Shown: piece by piece, positions 25,096 to 33,677 of the stretch
Layout: each line of letters begins with the position of its first letter
Numbering within the stretch: position 1 is the stretch's first letter
From: JBCCLJ01 sp039026915
Lineage (GTDB): Bacteria; Acidobacteriota; Thermoanaerobaculia; Multivoradales; Multivoraceae
NCBI GenBank assembly: GCA_039026915.1
Contig: JBCCLJ010000009.1
Coordinates: 1 to 64,000 of the forward strand
DNA: 64,000 nt
Direction of reading: 5' to 3'
Notes under the pieces: generated by a model
What the model saw: the letters and a program-made list of their open reading frames with translations, nothing else
Told to the model about the DNA's origin: nothing
Databases searched by the model: none
Position numbers and translations under genes: made by a program

Positions 25096-25620
25096 ATGAC
25101 GGATGAAGACCTGATGGAAGCGGTACGCGCCGGCGACTTCGATGCACTCGGAACCCTCTTCGAGAGGCACCATCGCCGCGTGTACGGCTACTTGCGGGGA
25201 CGCGGGCTCTCTTCAGCCGAGAGTGAAGACGCCGTGCAGGAGGCATTCGCCCGAGTCTTGCGCTACCGCAAGAGCTACCGACCGGGCGCCCGGTTCCTCC
25301 CTTGGTTCCTGACCGTCGTGCGCCGCAGCACGCTCCCGCGCAGGCTGCGAAGAGAGGCTCCAGAGCCCGCCGGTGACGCTGTCGAGCCCGCAGCGGAGCC
25401 CGACTTCTTCGACCATCGGCGTGTCGAGATCGGGGAGCTGCGGCGGGCGATCGGCGAGCTGCCGGAGTCACAGCGCGAGGCGCTGCTGCTGTCGCACTTC
25501 GAAGAGCTCAGCTCCGAGGAAACGGCGGAGATCCTGGGGATACGGCCGGGCACGGCACGCGTCCGCGTCCACCGCGCCGTGGAACGACTGAAGCAGATCC
25601 TCAACGGAGGCGATTCATGA
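25096..25620 (+). CDS. ECF-type RNA polymerase sigma factor
   Basis: 174 residues with both ECF regions: sigma-2 (DFDALGTLFERHHRRVYGYL, SEDAVQEAFARVLRYRKSYR with PGARFLPWFLTVVRRS) and sigma-4 (LPESQREALLLSHFEELSSEETAEILGIRPGTARVRVHRAVERLKQIL). Typical length. It overlaps the next gene by 4 bp (ATGA), and that gene overlaps DUF4097 the same way, so the three form a tightly coupled operon. A membrane partner directly downstream is the usual place for an anti-sigma factor. Confidence 0.92.
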   Translation: MTDEDLMEAVRAGDFDALGTLFERHHRRVYGYLRGRGLSSAESEDAVQEAFARVLRYRKSYRPGARFLPWFLTVVRRSTLPRRLRREAPEPAGDAVEPAAEPDFFDHRRVEIGELRRAIGELPESQREALLLSHFEELSSEETAEILGIRPGTARVRVHRAVERLKQILNGGDS

Positions 25621-26105
25621 CGAACGACCTGCTCGAACGACTCGGCGAAGACGCGCCCAGCGAGCGTCTGCGCGAGCGCCTTGCTCAAGCGACGCAACGC
25701 GAGCGGCGCAGACGGACGGTCTTCCGAGCTGCTGCGATTCTCGTCGCCGCCGCTGCCCTCGCCGGAGCCTTGCGCCTTGGGATGCCGCAGCGCAACGCGC
25801 CAGCGCTCGCGGAGCAGATGGCCTCCGAGGACGTGTTCGAGCGCCTCGATGCCGTCGCACGACTTCTCGCCGGCGGCACGCTTGCATCGGGACACGAACT
25901 CGGAGCCGCAGAGATCGCGCAGCTCGTGACCGCGGTGCGCAGCGATCCCTCGGTGAACGTACGTCTCCTGAGCATCGACGTGCTCAGCGGCGCCGACGGC
26001 GGCCGCGCGACGCTCGAACAGCTTGACGTCGAGGACGCGCCAGACATCGTCCGCGCGCGACTCCAGGCCGCCCTCTCACCGACGCCATCCGGAAGCGGGC
26101 CATGA
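25617..26105 (+). CDS. Small membrane protein with HEAT-like segment, in anti-sigma position
   Basis: 162 residues: an N-terminal cytosolic stretch of about 35 residues rich in Arg (ERLAQATQRERRRRTVFR), one membrane helix (AAAILVAAAALAGALRLG), then an extracytoplasmic part with a HEAT-repeat pattern (LVTAVRSDPSVNVRLLSIDVLS). The topology suits a sigma-linked membrane regulator, but I see no zinc-binding HxxxCxxC anti-sigma motif. Function inferred only from position between an ECF sigma factor and a DUF4097 protein. Confidence 0.75.
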   Translation: MTNDLLERLGEDAPSERLRERLAQATQRERRRRTVFRAAAILVAAAALAGALRLGMPQRNAPALAEQMASEDVFERLDAVARLLAGGTLASGHELGAAEIAQLVTAVRSDPSVNVRLLSIDVLSGADGGRATLEQLDVEDAPDIVRARLQAALSPTPSGSGP

Positions 26106-26848
26106 AACGGCGCACCCGAGACCGATTCGCAGCCGTCCTCTGCACGCTGGCGTGGACCGCCGCACCTCTGGCGGCGCAGTCAGCAATTCCCCTCAGCTCT
26201 CCGGGCGAGCCCTTCACACTCGAAGTCCACGTCGCCTGGGGAGCGATCGACCTGCGCCGTTCGGAGAGTGAACTGACGTGGCGCGCCGAGGACGACGAAG
26301 GTCGGCCCGCGGAGGTTCTCGCGGAGGAACGTGACAACCGCGTCGTGCTTCGCCAGCCGCCACCAGACACCTTCTCGAGCGCCAACCTGTTCGTGAGTGT
26401 GCCGCCAGGCGGACGCGTTTCGATCGTCGTCGAGCGGGGCGGCGACGTGGTCGCTCGCGGTCTGGCCGCCGATCTCGAGATCACCAACTACAACGGCTCC
26501 GTAGACGTGCTGGACCACCGCGGCTCTGCCGTGGTCAATGCGACGAACGGCACGATCCGGGCCGATATGGTCGAGCCCAACGAGCGCCCTCTGCTCTTCT
26601 CGACGCTCAACGGCAGCGCGCACGTCTGCCTGGGCGGCGAGCCACGCCGCGAAGTCCTCTTGAGCACGCGCGACGACGACATCCTCAGCGACTTCACCAT
26701 CGAGCGACGGCCACCGGACCGCTCGCTCCATGCCGGAGAGGTCCTCGAGGGAGGAGCGCCCCTGCTCCACGGAACGATCGGCGAAGGCGGCCCGCTACTG
26801 CGGGTCGCGACCGCCAACGGCGACATCCTTCTGCGCCGCTGTCGCTGA
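26102..26848 (+). CDS. DUF4097-type beta-strand protein, exported
   Basis: 248 residues with a signal peptide (RFAAVLCTLAWTAAPLAAQ). The chain alternates short beta repeats such as ADLEITNYNGSVDVLDHRGSAVVNATNGTIRADM and LLFSTLNGSAHVCL, the pattern of the DUF4097/DUF2807 adhesin-like beta-helix. Such proteins often sit next to ECF sigma or anti-sigma genes and are thought to act at the envelope. Third gene of the ECF operon with a 4 bp overlap. Confidence 0.8.
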   Translation: MKRRTRDRFAAVLCTLAWTAAPLAAQSAIPLSSPGEPFTLEVHVAWGAIDLRRSESELTWRAEDDEGRPAEVLAEERDNRVVLRQPPPDTFSSANLFVSVPPGGRVSIVVERGGDVVARGLAADLEITNYNGSVDVLDHRGSAVVNATNGTIRADMVEPNERPLLFSTLNGSAHVCLGGEPRREVLLSTRDDDILSDFTIERRPPDRSLHAGEVLEGGAPLLHGTIGEGGPLLRVATANGDILLRRCR

Positions 26849-27401
26849 CCGTCGGCGGTCTGGTGAGACGGTTGGATCCCGTCAGCTCCCACGGACCTCG
26901 GGCGCCCCGCAGACGCCACGGCCGAGGGCGTCGGTCGTCACACGTCTGTCAAGCAGCTCGCCGCGTCGACCGGAGCCTCCTGAGTCGCTGGCGCTGGCGG
27001 AGTGAGCCGAGCGTCGATTCAAGATGCGCACGGAGCCTTCGCGTGAGCAGTGAACTGCCCGGCGGCCCAAGACGGCAACCGGCAGTACGTGACGTCCAAG
27101 GCGTTCAGGGCCTGGTCGTCCGCGGCGATGGCCCATCCCACCTCGACGTGCTCCAAGGGCACGGTCTGCTGCTCCGCAACGGCGTTACCGACACGTCGCG
27201 CCCGACGAAGGTCACCCGCTCGTCGAAGCGTCCTACGACCACTCACTCGACGCCTTGCCGCCAGGGCGATGCGATCGCCCTGCTCGACGATCTCGTGTTC
27301 GTAAAGAGCCTACGGAGGCGCCACGCGCTCGGCCGATCCGCTCTCGTTCTCGTCTTGCCGTCGCCAAGCGTCGGCTGCTCCCACGGGCCAGTCGCCCTCG
27401 C
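26849..27401. other. 553 bp gap, no gene supported
   Basis: Short open frames on both strands lack a ribosome-binding site, a recognisable family or steady codon use. A minus-strand stretch around 27060-27290 (reading LEHVEVGWAIAADDQALNAL) looks mildly protein-like but is broken by frame changes; it may be a decayed gene. No clear hairpin terminator was found after DUF4097. Confidence 0.5.
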
Positions 27402-28757
27402 TCACGTCGTAAGGTCGGTCGTCCGAACCGCGGCCAGGCGAGTCTGAATCTCGCCGTGTCGCTCGCGCGTCATCGGGTAGCGATGGAGCGGCAGATAGCC
27501 GAGGACCAAGCCGGTCAGCGGTAGCAACGTCGCGGCCACCAGCACGCCGCGAATTGCCGCGTCCGCATTGTCGGCCCCGGGTGAGAAGCCGAAGACGCGC
27601 TCGACCACGGCGAGGGACAAGAACGAACCGACCGCACTCCCCAGCTTGTCGACCGACGTCAAGAGCGAGAAGAGAAGGCCGCCGCGATTGCGACCCGTCT
27701 CCAGTTCGTCCTCATCGACCAGATCCGCCATCATCGAGCGCAGCAGCGTCGGACCCGCTCCGTAGGCGACGCCGTACAGGACGAGGTAGGGCCAGAAGAC
27801 CCACGGGCGCCCTGGGCCGGCGAAGAGCAGCAGAGCGACGAGGATCCCCGCACCGTAGATGAGCGCCCACCGCAACGAGCGGTCTTTGCCCAGACGGTAG
27901 GCGAGGCGCATCCACAGCGGCATCGCCAAGAAGGCCGACAGGAAGTACGCCAGGAGGCCGATGCTCGCTTGGCGCGGCAGCTCGAAGACGTAGACGACGA
28001 GGAAGACATAGACGCCGGCCGAGGCGGTCGAGTTGAAGCCAATGGTGAAAACCGAGAGCAGCAGCCGTCGCATCGTTCGGTCGGAGACGACGGCGCTCAG
28101 GGCCTGACTCCAGTCCAACCGGTGCTTCGTCGTCGATTCTCCGAGACGCCGGTCCGGCACGAGGAGCAGGGCCAGGAGCGTCGCGATCGGGAAGGCGATG
28201 ACGCAGTACCAGCCCATGCTGGCAACGCGGTCCGTCATGCTGCCGGAGCCGAACTGCTCGACGAGGGCAGGGAGCGACAGAACGCCGACCATGCCGGCCA
28301 GAACGAAGAGCTCGCGCCAGCCGAAGAGCCGCGAGCGCGCGTCGTAGCCGGCCGTGAGGTCGGCGCCCCAGGCCTGATGGGCAATGAGCATCATCGTGTA
28401 GCCGACGTAGAGCAGGAACAGCCAAATGCCGAGATAGGTCGCCGACACCTTCTCGGGATTCGGCAGGAAGACGTGCCAGACAGCGATCAGGAGGATCGGC
28501 AGAGCCAGTGCCAGCCAGTGCTTGCGCCGACCCCACGGAGAGTCGAATCGATCGATGGCCAGGCCCATCAGCGGATCCGTCACGACGTCCCAGACACGCG
28601 CGACGAGAAAGAGCGTACCCACGGTCGTCAGCGACAACCCCATCGAGCCGCCGTAGAAGGGCGGCAGGTAGACAGAGATCGGCATCGCCATCGAGGCCAG
28701 CGGCAGACTGACCCCGGAGTAGGCTGCGAGCACGCGCCGAGAGAGCGCCTCACTCAA
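27402..28757 (-). CDS. MFS transporter, GPH (sugar:cation symporter) family
   Basis: 451 residues, about 12 membrane segments. VARVWDVVTDPLMGLAIDRFDSPWGRRKHWLALALPI is the hallmark of the glycoside-pentoside-hexuronide:cation symporter family (MelB-like): the D-x-x-x-D-P pair binds the coupling cation, followed by the WGRRK loop. The start is TTG 28757, with AGGAG 5 bp before it; no ATG fits. Import of a sugar or glycoside is the family role; substrate unknown. It follows the SDR gene by 68 bp. Confidence 0.88.
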   Translation of the reverse strand: MSEALSRRVLAAYSGVSLPLASMAMPISVYLPPFYGGSMGLSLTTVGTLFLVARVWDVVTDPLMGLAIDRFDSPWGRRKHWLALALPILLIAVWHVFLPNPEKVSATYLGIWLFLLYVGYTMMLIAHQAWGADLTAGYDARSRLFGWRELFVLAGMVGVLSLPALVEQFGSGSMTDRVASMGWYCVIAFPIATLLALLLVPDRRLGESTTKHRLDWSQALSAVVSDRTMRRLLLSVFTIGFNSTASAGVYVFLVVYVFELPRQASIGLLAYFLSAFLAMPLWMRLAYRLGKDRSLRWALIYGAGILVALLLFAGPGRPWVFWPYLVLYGVAYGAGPTLLRSMMADLVDEDELETGRNRGGLLFSLLTSVDKLGSAVGSFLSLAVVERVFGFSPGADNADAAIRGVLVAATLLPLTGLVLGYLPLHRYPMTRERHGEIQTRLAAVRTTDLTT

Positions 28758-28825
28758 CGGAGCTCCTCATCCGAACCGTCGAGGCTCCCGGACCAGCAGG
28801 CCTCTGCCGCGAAGCGACCATCCGA

Positions 28826-29716
28826 TCAACCCTGTTCCGCTTCGCGCCTCCGGTTCCACCCCTCCTGCGCGGCCGACATGTCGAAGAGCTCGCCCTTCTT
28901 GGCCATGAGCCCTTCGAAGCTCGCGTCGACTCCCAGATGGATGTCCGGGTTGTTGAAGATGGCGCAGCTCGAAAAGGTGCCGCCGCCCGCCTGCACGACC
29001 TTGCCCGTCGGCGCCTCCTCGGAGCAGAGCACCAACACGGCCGGTGTCACGAGCTTGGGATGCACCTCGGGATCCGGATTCTCCGGATCGAGATCCTCGC
29101 GCCCGGGGATCGTCGCGATCAAGCGCGTTGCCGCCGCCGGTGCGAGTCCGTTGACGTGCACGTTGCGGCGCGCGCCCTCGATCGCCAGCACGTTGATCAG
29201 GCCGAGCATGCCCATCTTGGCGGCACCGTAGTTCGACTGGCCGAAGTTGCCGTAGATGCCGGACGTGGAGCTCGTCATGACGATACGGCCGTAGCTCTTC
29301 TCGTACATGACCTGCCACGCTGCGTGCGTCACGTAGGCGGTGCCGTTGAGATGAACGTCGATCAGCAGGTCCCAGTCTTCGAGCGACATCTTCTTGAAGG
29401 TCTTGTCACGAAGAATCCCCGCGTTGTTCACGAGAATGTCGAGGGTGCCGAACTCCGCGACGGCGTCGTCGACGATCGACTTCGCGCCCGCCTTGTCGGC
29501 GACCGAGGCCTTGTTGGCAATCGCCACGCCGCCGGCCGCGCGAATCTCCTCGACGACGGCATCGGCCATGTCACTCGACCCGACGCCGTCGCCGCTGCCA
29601 CCGAGATCGTTGACGACGACCTTGGCGCCGCGCTCGGCAAACTCCAGAGCGTGCGCCTTCCCCAGACCACCTCCGGCGCCGGTGATCGCAACGACCTTGT
29701 CTTGAAACTCACTCAT
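28826..29716 (-). CDS. SDR, HSD17B4/MFE-2-like 3-hydroxyacyl-CoA dehydrogenase
   Basis: 296 residues from ATG 29716. TGAGGGLGKAHALEFAERGAKVVVNDLGG closely follows the dehydrogenase domain of peroxisomal multifunctional enzyme type 2. NNAGILRDKTFKKM, SSTSGIYGNFGQSNYGAAKMG (Ser, Tyr-x-x-x-Lys) and the C-terminal extension with AVLVLCSEEAPTGKVVQAGGG also agree. These enzymes oxidise 3-hydroxyacyl-CoAs, often of bulky or branched substrates such as steroid side chains. Here the dehydrogenase is stand-alone, without fused hydratase. Confidence 0.9.
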   Translation of the reverse strand: MSEFQDKVVAITGAGGGLGKAHALEFAERGAKVVVNDLGGSGDGVGSSDMADAVVEEIRAAGGVAIANKASVADKAGAKSIVDDAVAEFGTLDILVNNAGILRDKTFKKMSLEDWDLLIDVHLNGTAYVTHAAWQVMYEKSYGRIVMTSSTSGIYGNFGQSNYGAAKMGMLGLINVLAIEGARRNVHVNGLAPAAATRLIATIPGREDLDPENPDPEVHPKLVTPAVLVLCSEEAPTGKVVQAGGGTFSSCAIFNNPDIHLGVDASFEGLMAKKGELFDMSAAQEGWNRRREAEQG

Positions 29717-29873
29717 GCTCTTCTCCTCGTTCTTCGCAGTGCTCGAACACCATGCTGCGGTTGCGCAGATCAGCATGGAATGGACAGACTGTGGGAGTGC
29801 TTTTCGACAATCTAACGCGGACGGCTGACACGCCCAAACGAGCTTCCGCGCGCACCCGCGCTACCCTCAGCTC

Positions 29874-30725
29874 ATGAGTGAAGCGACCCTCCTCGTCTCG
29901 TGTCCCGACCAGCGTGGCCTGGTAGCGACGCTGGCGCAGATCCTCTACGGCCACGGCGCCAACATCCTCGACTCCGACCAGCACTCGGATCTCGAAGCCG
30001 GCATGTTCTTCCAGCGCATCCGCTTCGACCTCGACGGTCTGCGCACGGACCGCGCGACCCTGGAAAGAGCGATCTCCGAAGCGGCCGAGCGCTTCAGCAT
30101 GGACTGGAGGCTCGAGCTCGCCGAGCGCAAGCGGCGCGTCGCCCTGCTGGTCTCCAAAGTGGACCACTGTCTCTACGACCTGATCCTCCGCCATCGGTCG
30201 GGGGAGCTCGACTGTTCAATCGCCATGGTCGTCAGCAACCACGAGAAGCTGCGACCGGTCGCGGAGCAGTTCGCCCTGCCCTTTCACCATCTGCCGGTGA
30301 CGCGCGAGACCAAGCCCGAGCAGGAGGCGCAACTCCTGGAGCTTCTCGAGGGCGCGAGGGTCGACCTCGTCGTCTTGGCTCGCTACATGCAGATCTTGAG
30401 CGACGATTTCGTGGCTCGCTACCCGGCGCGCATTCTCAACATTCACCACTCGTTTCTGCCGGCCTTCATCGGTGGCCGGCCTTACCACCAGGCTTACGAG
30501 CGCGGCGTCAAGCTCATTGGCGCCACCGCTCACTACGCGACAGCCGAGCTCGATGAAGGTCCGATCGTCGAGCAGGACGTCGTGCGCTGTTCACACCGAG
30601 ACGGCGTCAAGGATCTGATCCGCAAGGGAAGAGATCTCGAGCGCAGCGTCCTGGGCAGAGCCGTGCGTTGGCACCTCGAGGACCGCGTGCTCGTCTACGG
30701 CAACAAGACCGTCGTCTTCGACTAG
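29874..30725 (+). CDS. purU: Formyltetrahydrofolate deformylase
   Basis: 283 residues. N-terminal ACT domain (LLVSCPDQRGLVATLAQILYGHGANILDSDQHSD) followed by a formyltransferase-like hydrolase domain: VSNHEKLRPVAEQF, VLARYMQILSDDF, RILNIHHSFLPAFIGGRPYHQAY with the conserved Asn/His, and ATAHYATAELDEGPIVEQD with the catalytic Asp. It hydrolyses 10-formyl-THF to THF and formate, balancing one-carbon pools and supplying formate for PurT. Divergent from the SDR gene. Confidence 0.95.
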   Translation: MSEATLLVSCPDQRGLVATLAQILYGHGANILDSDQHSDLEAGMFFQRIRFDLDGLRTDRATLERAISEAAERFSMDWRLELAERKRRVALLVSKVDHCLYDLILRHRSGELDCSIAMVVSNHEKLRPVAEQFALPFHHLPVTRETKPEQEAQLLELLEGARVDLVVLARYMQILSDDFVARYPARILNIHHSFLPAFIGGRPYHQAYERGVKLIGATAHYATAELDEGPIVEQDVVRCSHRDGVKDLIRKGRDLERSVLGRAVRWHLEDRVLVYGNKTVVFD

Positions 30726-30909
30726 TCGGCGCTTCACCGACGGCACACCGTCCGATGAGAGAGAGGACGACAGCCTCTCGAAGCGGCGCCCCCTGCTCCG
30801 TTCGTCGGTGAACGCAGAGCCCGCGCAACGGTTCGCTTCGTCCTGACGGCCGGAAGAAAGCGCTGAAGGGCAAAGGTCGGCGCGCCATCGGCCTTCACAG
30901 CACAACCAA

Positions 30910-30931
30910 AAAACTGACTACAGTCAGTTTT
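30910..30931. promoter_or_regulatory. Operator-like palindrome 1 (TetR)
   Basis: Perfect 10 bp arms AAAACTGACT and AGTCAGTTTT around a 2 bp centre (AC). It shares the core TGACT-NN-AGTCA with the second palindrome 16 bp further on. It lies upstream of the -35 box of the TetR gene. Confidence 0.75.
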
Positions 30932-30934
30932 GTA

Positions 30935-30963
30935 TTGACTCTAAAAATGACTGAAGTCATAAT
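30935..30963 (+). promoter_or_regulatory. Sigma-70-type promoter, predicted leaderless start
   Basis: -35 TTGACT (30935-30940), 17 bp spacer, -10 CATAAT (30958-30963). The ATG of the TetR gene begins 7 bases after the -10 box, at the expected transcription start, and no ribosome-binding site precedes it. Confidence 0.6.
30947..30960. promoter_or_regulatory. Operator-like palindrome 2 (TetR)
   Basis: ATGACT-GA-AGTCAT, the same TGACT-NN-AGTCA core as palindrome 1. It fills the spacer and touches the -10 box, so a bound repressor would block RNA polymerase. Autoregulation is the likely use. Confidence 0.75.
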
Positions 30964-30969
30964 TCTCGC

Positions 30970-31668
30970 ATGGCCGCGATCACGAAGACCCAAAAGCCTC
31001 CGGAAATGAGCCGTGTCGAGCGCAAGAAGGCCCGAACTCGAGCTCGCATCGTCGAAGCCGCGGAGCGCTTGATGCGACAGCACGGCGTCGAGGCGGTGAC
31101 GATTCAGGACATCACCGAGGCCGCCGACATCGGTCACGGCACCTTCTACCTCTACTTCAAGACGAAAGATCAGGTGCTCCGGCCGCTGATCGAGCGTCTC
31201 TCCGAGGACGTGCACGCCGAGGTGGACCGCGCAGCGGCAGGCTCGCGAGACCCGGCCGAGCGCATGGCGCTGGGCCTGCGCATTCTGCTGCGTACGATCG
31301 CCGAGGACCCGCTGTGGGGCTGGTATGCCTCCTGCTCTGGAACGCCCTTCAGCCGACTCGTCGCCGACATGGGTGCTCCTCCTGCCGAGGACATGGAACG
31401 CGGCATGGAGACCGGGAGGTTCCACTTCTCCAACTTCCAGGCGACCTCGAGCTTCATCGACGGCGCGCTGGTGGGCGTCGTCCGTTCGCTCACGGCGGGC
31501 ACTCAGGTGGAAGAGATCGCCGACAACACGGCCGAGCTCGTCCTCCGGGTCCTCGGGCTCGATGCCGAAGAGGCGAGACGAATCGTGCGTCGCCCGCTCG
31601 ACCTCGACGAGGCTCGGAGCCAGGGCTCGCAGAGGCGAGCCCGCCGGCCAGACGTCTCGTCGCCCTGA
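30970..31668 (+). CDS. TetR family transcriptional regulator
   Basis: 232 residues. HTH at about 20-66: ARIVEAAERLMRQHGVEAVT then IQDITEAADIGHGTFYLYFKTKDQVL, a textbook TetR recognition region. The ligand domain is typical in length; the Arg-rich tail (SQGSQRRARRPD) is unusual. It probably binds the two TGACT-NN-AGTCA palindromes in its own promoter and, by position, controls the flavin monooxygenase-like, CMD and GST genes that follow on the same strand. An internal ATG at 31006 is a less likely start. Confidence 0.92.
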   Translation: MAAITKTQKPPEMSRVERKKARTRARIVEAAERLMRQHGVEAVTIQDITEAADIGHGTFYLYFKTKDQVLRPLIERLSEDVHAEVDRAAAGSRDPAERMALGLRILLRTIAEDPLWGWYASCSGTPFSRLVADMGAPPAEDMERGMETGRFHFSNFQATSSFIDGALVGVVRSLTAGTQVEEIADNTAELVLRVLGLDAEEARRIVRRPLDLDEARSQGSQRRARRPDVSSP

Positions 31669-31745
31669 GTCCCTCTGACGCACCGGCGCGAGCCGTTCGG
31701 TGCGACACCGCAGAAAAACGAAGTCCGATACAAGGAGACAGGAAA

Positions 31746-32951
31746 ATGCTCGAACCCACCTCTCCCCGTGCCCCGAGTGACGCATCTCCAGCGCGGCACG
31801 CAGAGCTCATCGAAGCCGCACATCGTCTCGCCCCTCTCCTGCGCGAGAAGGCCCGTGAAGCCGAGATAGCCCGCAAGCCGCTCGACGAGGTCATCGAGGC
31901 GCTGCGCGAGAGCGGCATCTTCTCCCTCATGGTGCCGGAGCGCTTCGGTGGCCACGAGGCGGACCTCGACACCTTCTTCGAGGTCGCGCTGATTCTGTCC
32001 AGGGCGGACGCGTCCATGGGATGGCTCTCCGCCTTCTACATGGAGCACACGTTCTGGTTCTGCGGCTTCGAGGAGGAGTTTCAGAAGGAGCTGTTTGCCG
32101 ACCGGTCCTACGTGCTGGCACCGGCGACGCTCAACCTCAGCGGAGGCACGGCTCAGGCCGTCGATGGCGGCTATCGCGTGAGCGGCTGCTGGCAGTGGGG
32201 TACCGGAATTCACCACGCCGACTGGGTCCTCGTCGGTGCGCCCGCGATGGCCGAGGACGGTAGCGTTGCACCGCTCTTTTTTGCCGTCCCGCGCGAAGAG
32301 GTCGAAGCTGTCGACACATGGTACGTCGCCGGCATGTGCTCCACCGGCTCGTTCGACATCAAGATCGACGACGTCTTCGTGCCGAAAGAGCGCGTCGTCG
32401 AGATGCTGGACCTGATCAATGCGACGAGCGCGCGTCAGATCCACGAGGGCCCCCTGTACCGCACGCCGCTGGTGCCGATCCTCGGTTTCGCTTCCGCTCT
32501 CGCCATGCTGGGAGCGGCGCAGGGAGCGCTGGAGGCCTACCAGAGCCAGACCAAGGCGAAGATCGCCGCCAACGAGCAGCGTGCCGGCGGAACCATCACA
32601 GACGAAGGCAAGCCCGCCGTCGTGGCTGCGGCTGCGCTCGACATCGAAGCGGCCGAGCTGATGCTGCGCAGCGTTCTGCACGACGTCATGGAACAGCGAG
32701 ACGAGGCCTGCCGCGAGACGAGGGGCAGCTGGATGTCGCGCATGTCTCACGCCGTGTTCATGTGCCGAAGCGCGGTTCAGGACATCGTCTCCGTCACCGG
32801 AGCCAGCGGCAGCCGCCTCGAAAGTCCGATTCAGAAGGCGCTGCGAGACATTTCGACGGGTTCCAATCACGTCATCTTCGATCGCGAATCCAGATACGCC
32901 GACTACGGACGCACGCTCCTGGATCAGCCCGTCCAGAGCATGCTCGTCTGA
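31746..32951 (+). CDS. Acyl-CoA-dehydrogenase-fold flavin monooxygenase-like protein (HsaA/HpaB-like)
   Basis: 401 residues; ATG 31746 preceded by AAGGAG. The fold is acyl-CoA-dehydrogenase-like (MVPERFGGHEADLDTFFEVALILSRADASMGW; SGCWQWGTGIHHADWVLVGA; CSTGSFDIKIDDVFVPKERVV), but the pattern, including GASGSRLESPIQKALRDISTGSNHVIFDRE near the end, matches two-component flavin-dependent hydroxylases such as HsaA and pigment or aromatic monooxygenases rather than true dehydrogenases. Such enzymes need a separate flavin reductase, not seen nearby. Likely hydroxylates an aromatic or polycyclic compound. Confidence 0.87.
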   Translation: MLEPTSPRAPSDASPARHAELIEAAHRLAPLLREKAREAEIARKPLDEVIEALRESGIFSLMVPERFGGHEADLDTFFEVALILSRADASMGWLSAFYMEHTFWFCGFEEEFQKELFADRSYVLAPATLNLSGGTAQAVDGGYRVSGCWQWGTGIHHADWVLVGAPAMAEDGSVAPLFFAVPREEVEAVDTWYVAGMCSTGSFDIKIDDVFVPKERVVEMLDLINATSARQIHEGPLYRTPLVPILGFASALAMLGAAQGALEAYQSQTKAKIAANEQRAGGTITDEGKPAVVAAAALDIEAAELMLRSVLHDVMEQRDEACRETRGSWMSRMSHAVFMCRSAVQDIVSVTGASGSRLESPIQKALRDISTGSNHVIFDRESRYADYGRTLLDQPVQSMLV

Positions 32952-32962
32952 GGCTGCGCGCG

Positions 32963-33586
32963 ATGAACGTCTCCAGCCGGTCGCTCACATCCCGCCTTGG
33001 ACACAAGGATTCGAGGCGCCTGCCGATGCTGTCGCCGCGCGCGGCAGCAAAGGCCGCGGCTCAGGTCGGCCTTCCCGAGCTGAAGACGGCCGCGTCCATC
33101 TACCGCGTACTGCTCCACCAGCCTCGGCTCGCGCGACAGATCAACGACCTGTTCGAAACGCTCCTGATGGAGTGCGACCTCGATGCGCGTCTGCGGGAGC
33201 TCGTCGTGCTGCGCATCGGCTGGACCAACGAGGGAGTCTATGAGTGGACCCAGCACTGGCGGATCGCCCAGCAGATCGGCATCGAAGAGTGCGATCTGCT
33301 GGCCGTCAGGGACTGGCGGGAGCATGGCCACTGGTCGCGAGAGGACACCGCTGCGCTGCGTGCGACCGACGAGATCCTGGCCGACGGCGTCATCTCACCC
33401 GAGACCTGGGCGCTCTGTTGCGAGACCCTGCCCAGCGACCGTCAGCGACTGGAGCTCGTGGTGACGATCGGCACCTGGAAGATGATCTCCGACCTCCTCA
33501 AGTGTCTCGAGGTACCGCTCGAAGACGGTCTCGAGCCTTGGCCGCCGCACGGCGAGTCTCCCGCATCGCTGGCCCACAGCGCCTGA
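32963..33586 (+). CDS. Carboxymuconolactone decarboxylase (CMD) family protein
   Basis: 207 residues. A typical CMD/AhpD-like helical domain: LLHQPRLARQINDLFETLLMECDLDARLRELVVLRIGWTNEGVYEWTQHWRIAQQIGI. The usual redox CxxC of AhpD is replaced by TNEGVYEW, and E-W-x-x-H is retained as in CMD-like lyases; it is therefore unlikely to be a thiol peroxidase. Starts 11 bp after the monooxygenase-like gene, so in the same transcript. Exact reaction unknown. Confidence 0.87.
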   Translation: MNVSSRSLTSRLGHKDSRRLPMLSPRAAAKAAAQVGLPELKTAASIYRVLLHQPRLARQINDLFETLLMECDLDARLRELVVLRIGWTNEGVYEWTQHWRIAQQIGIEECDLLAVRDWREHGHWSREDTAALRATDEILADGVISPETWALCCETLPSDRQRLELVVTIGTWKMISDLLKCLEVPLEDGLEPWPPHGESPASLAHSA

Positions 33587-33677
33587 ACGCCCGCCCGCTG
33601 CGACTCGTCGCGGCGCCGCGCGAGCGCTCCGTCTCCCCAACGTTCCTGAAGGCAGGACCGAACGAGGACCCGAGATC

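Noticed and set aside
26863..27447. Possible 194-residue protein after DUF4097
   Set aside because: No ribosome-binding site, no homology and overlaps the 3' end of the GPH symporter gene; kept as an unexplained gap.
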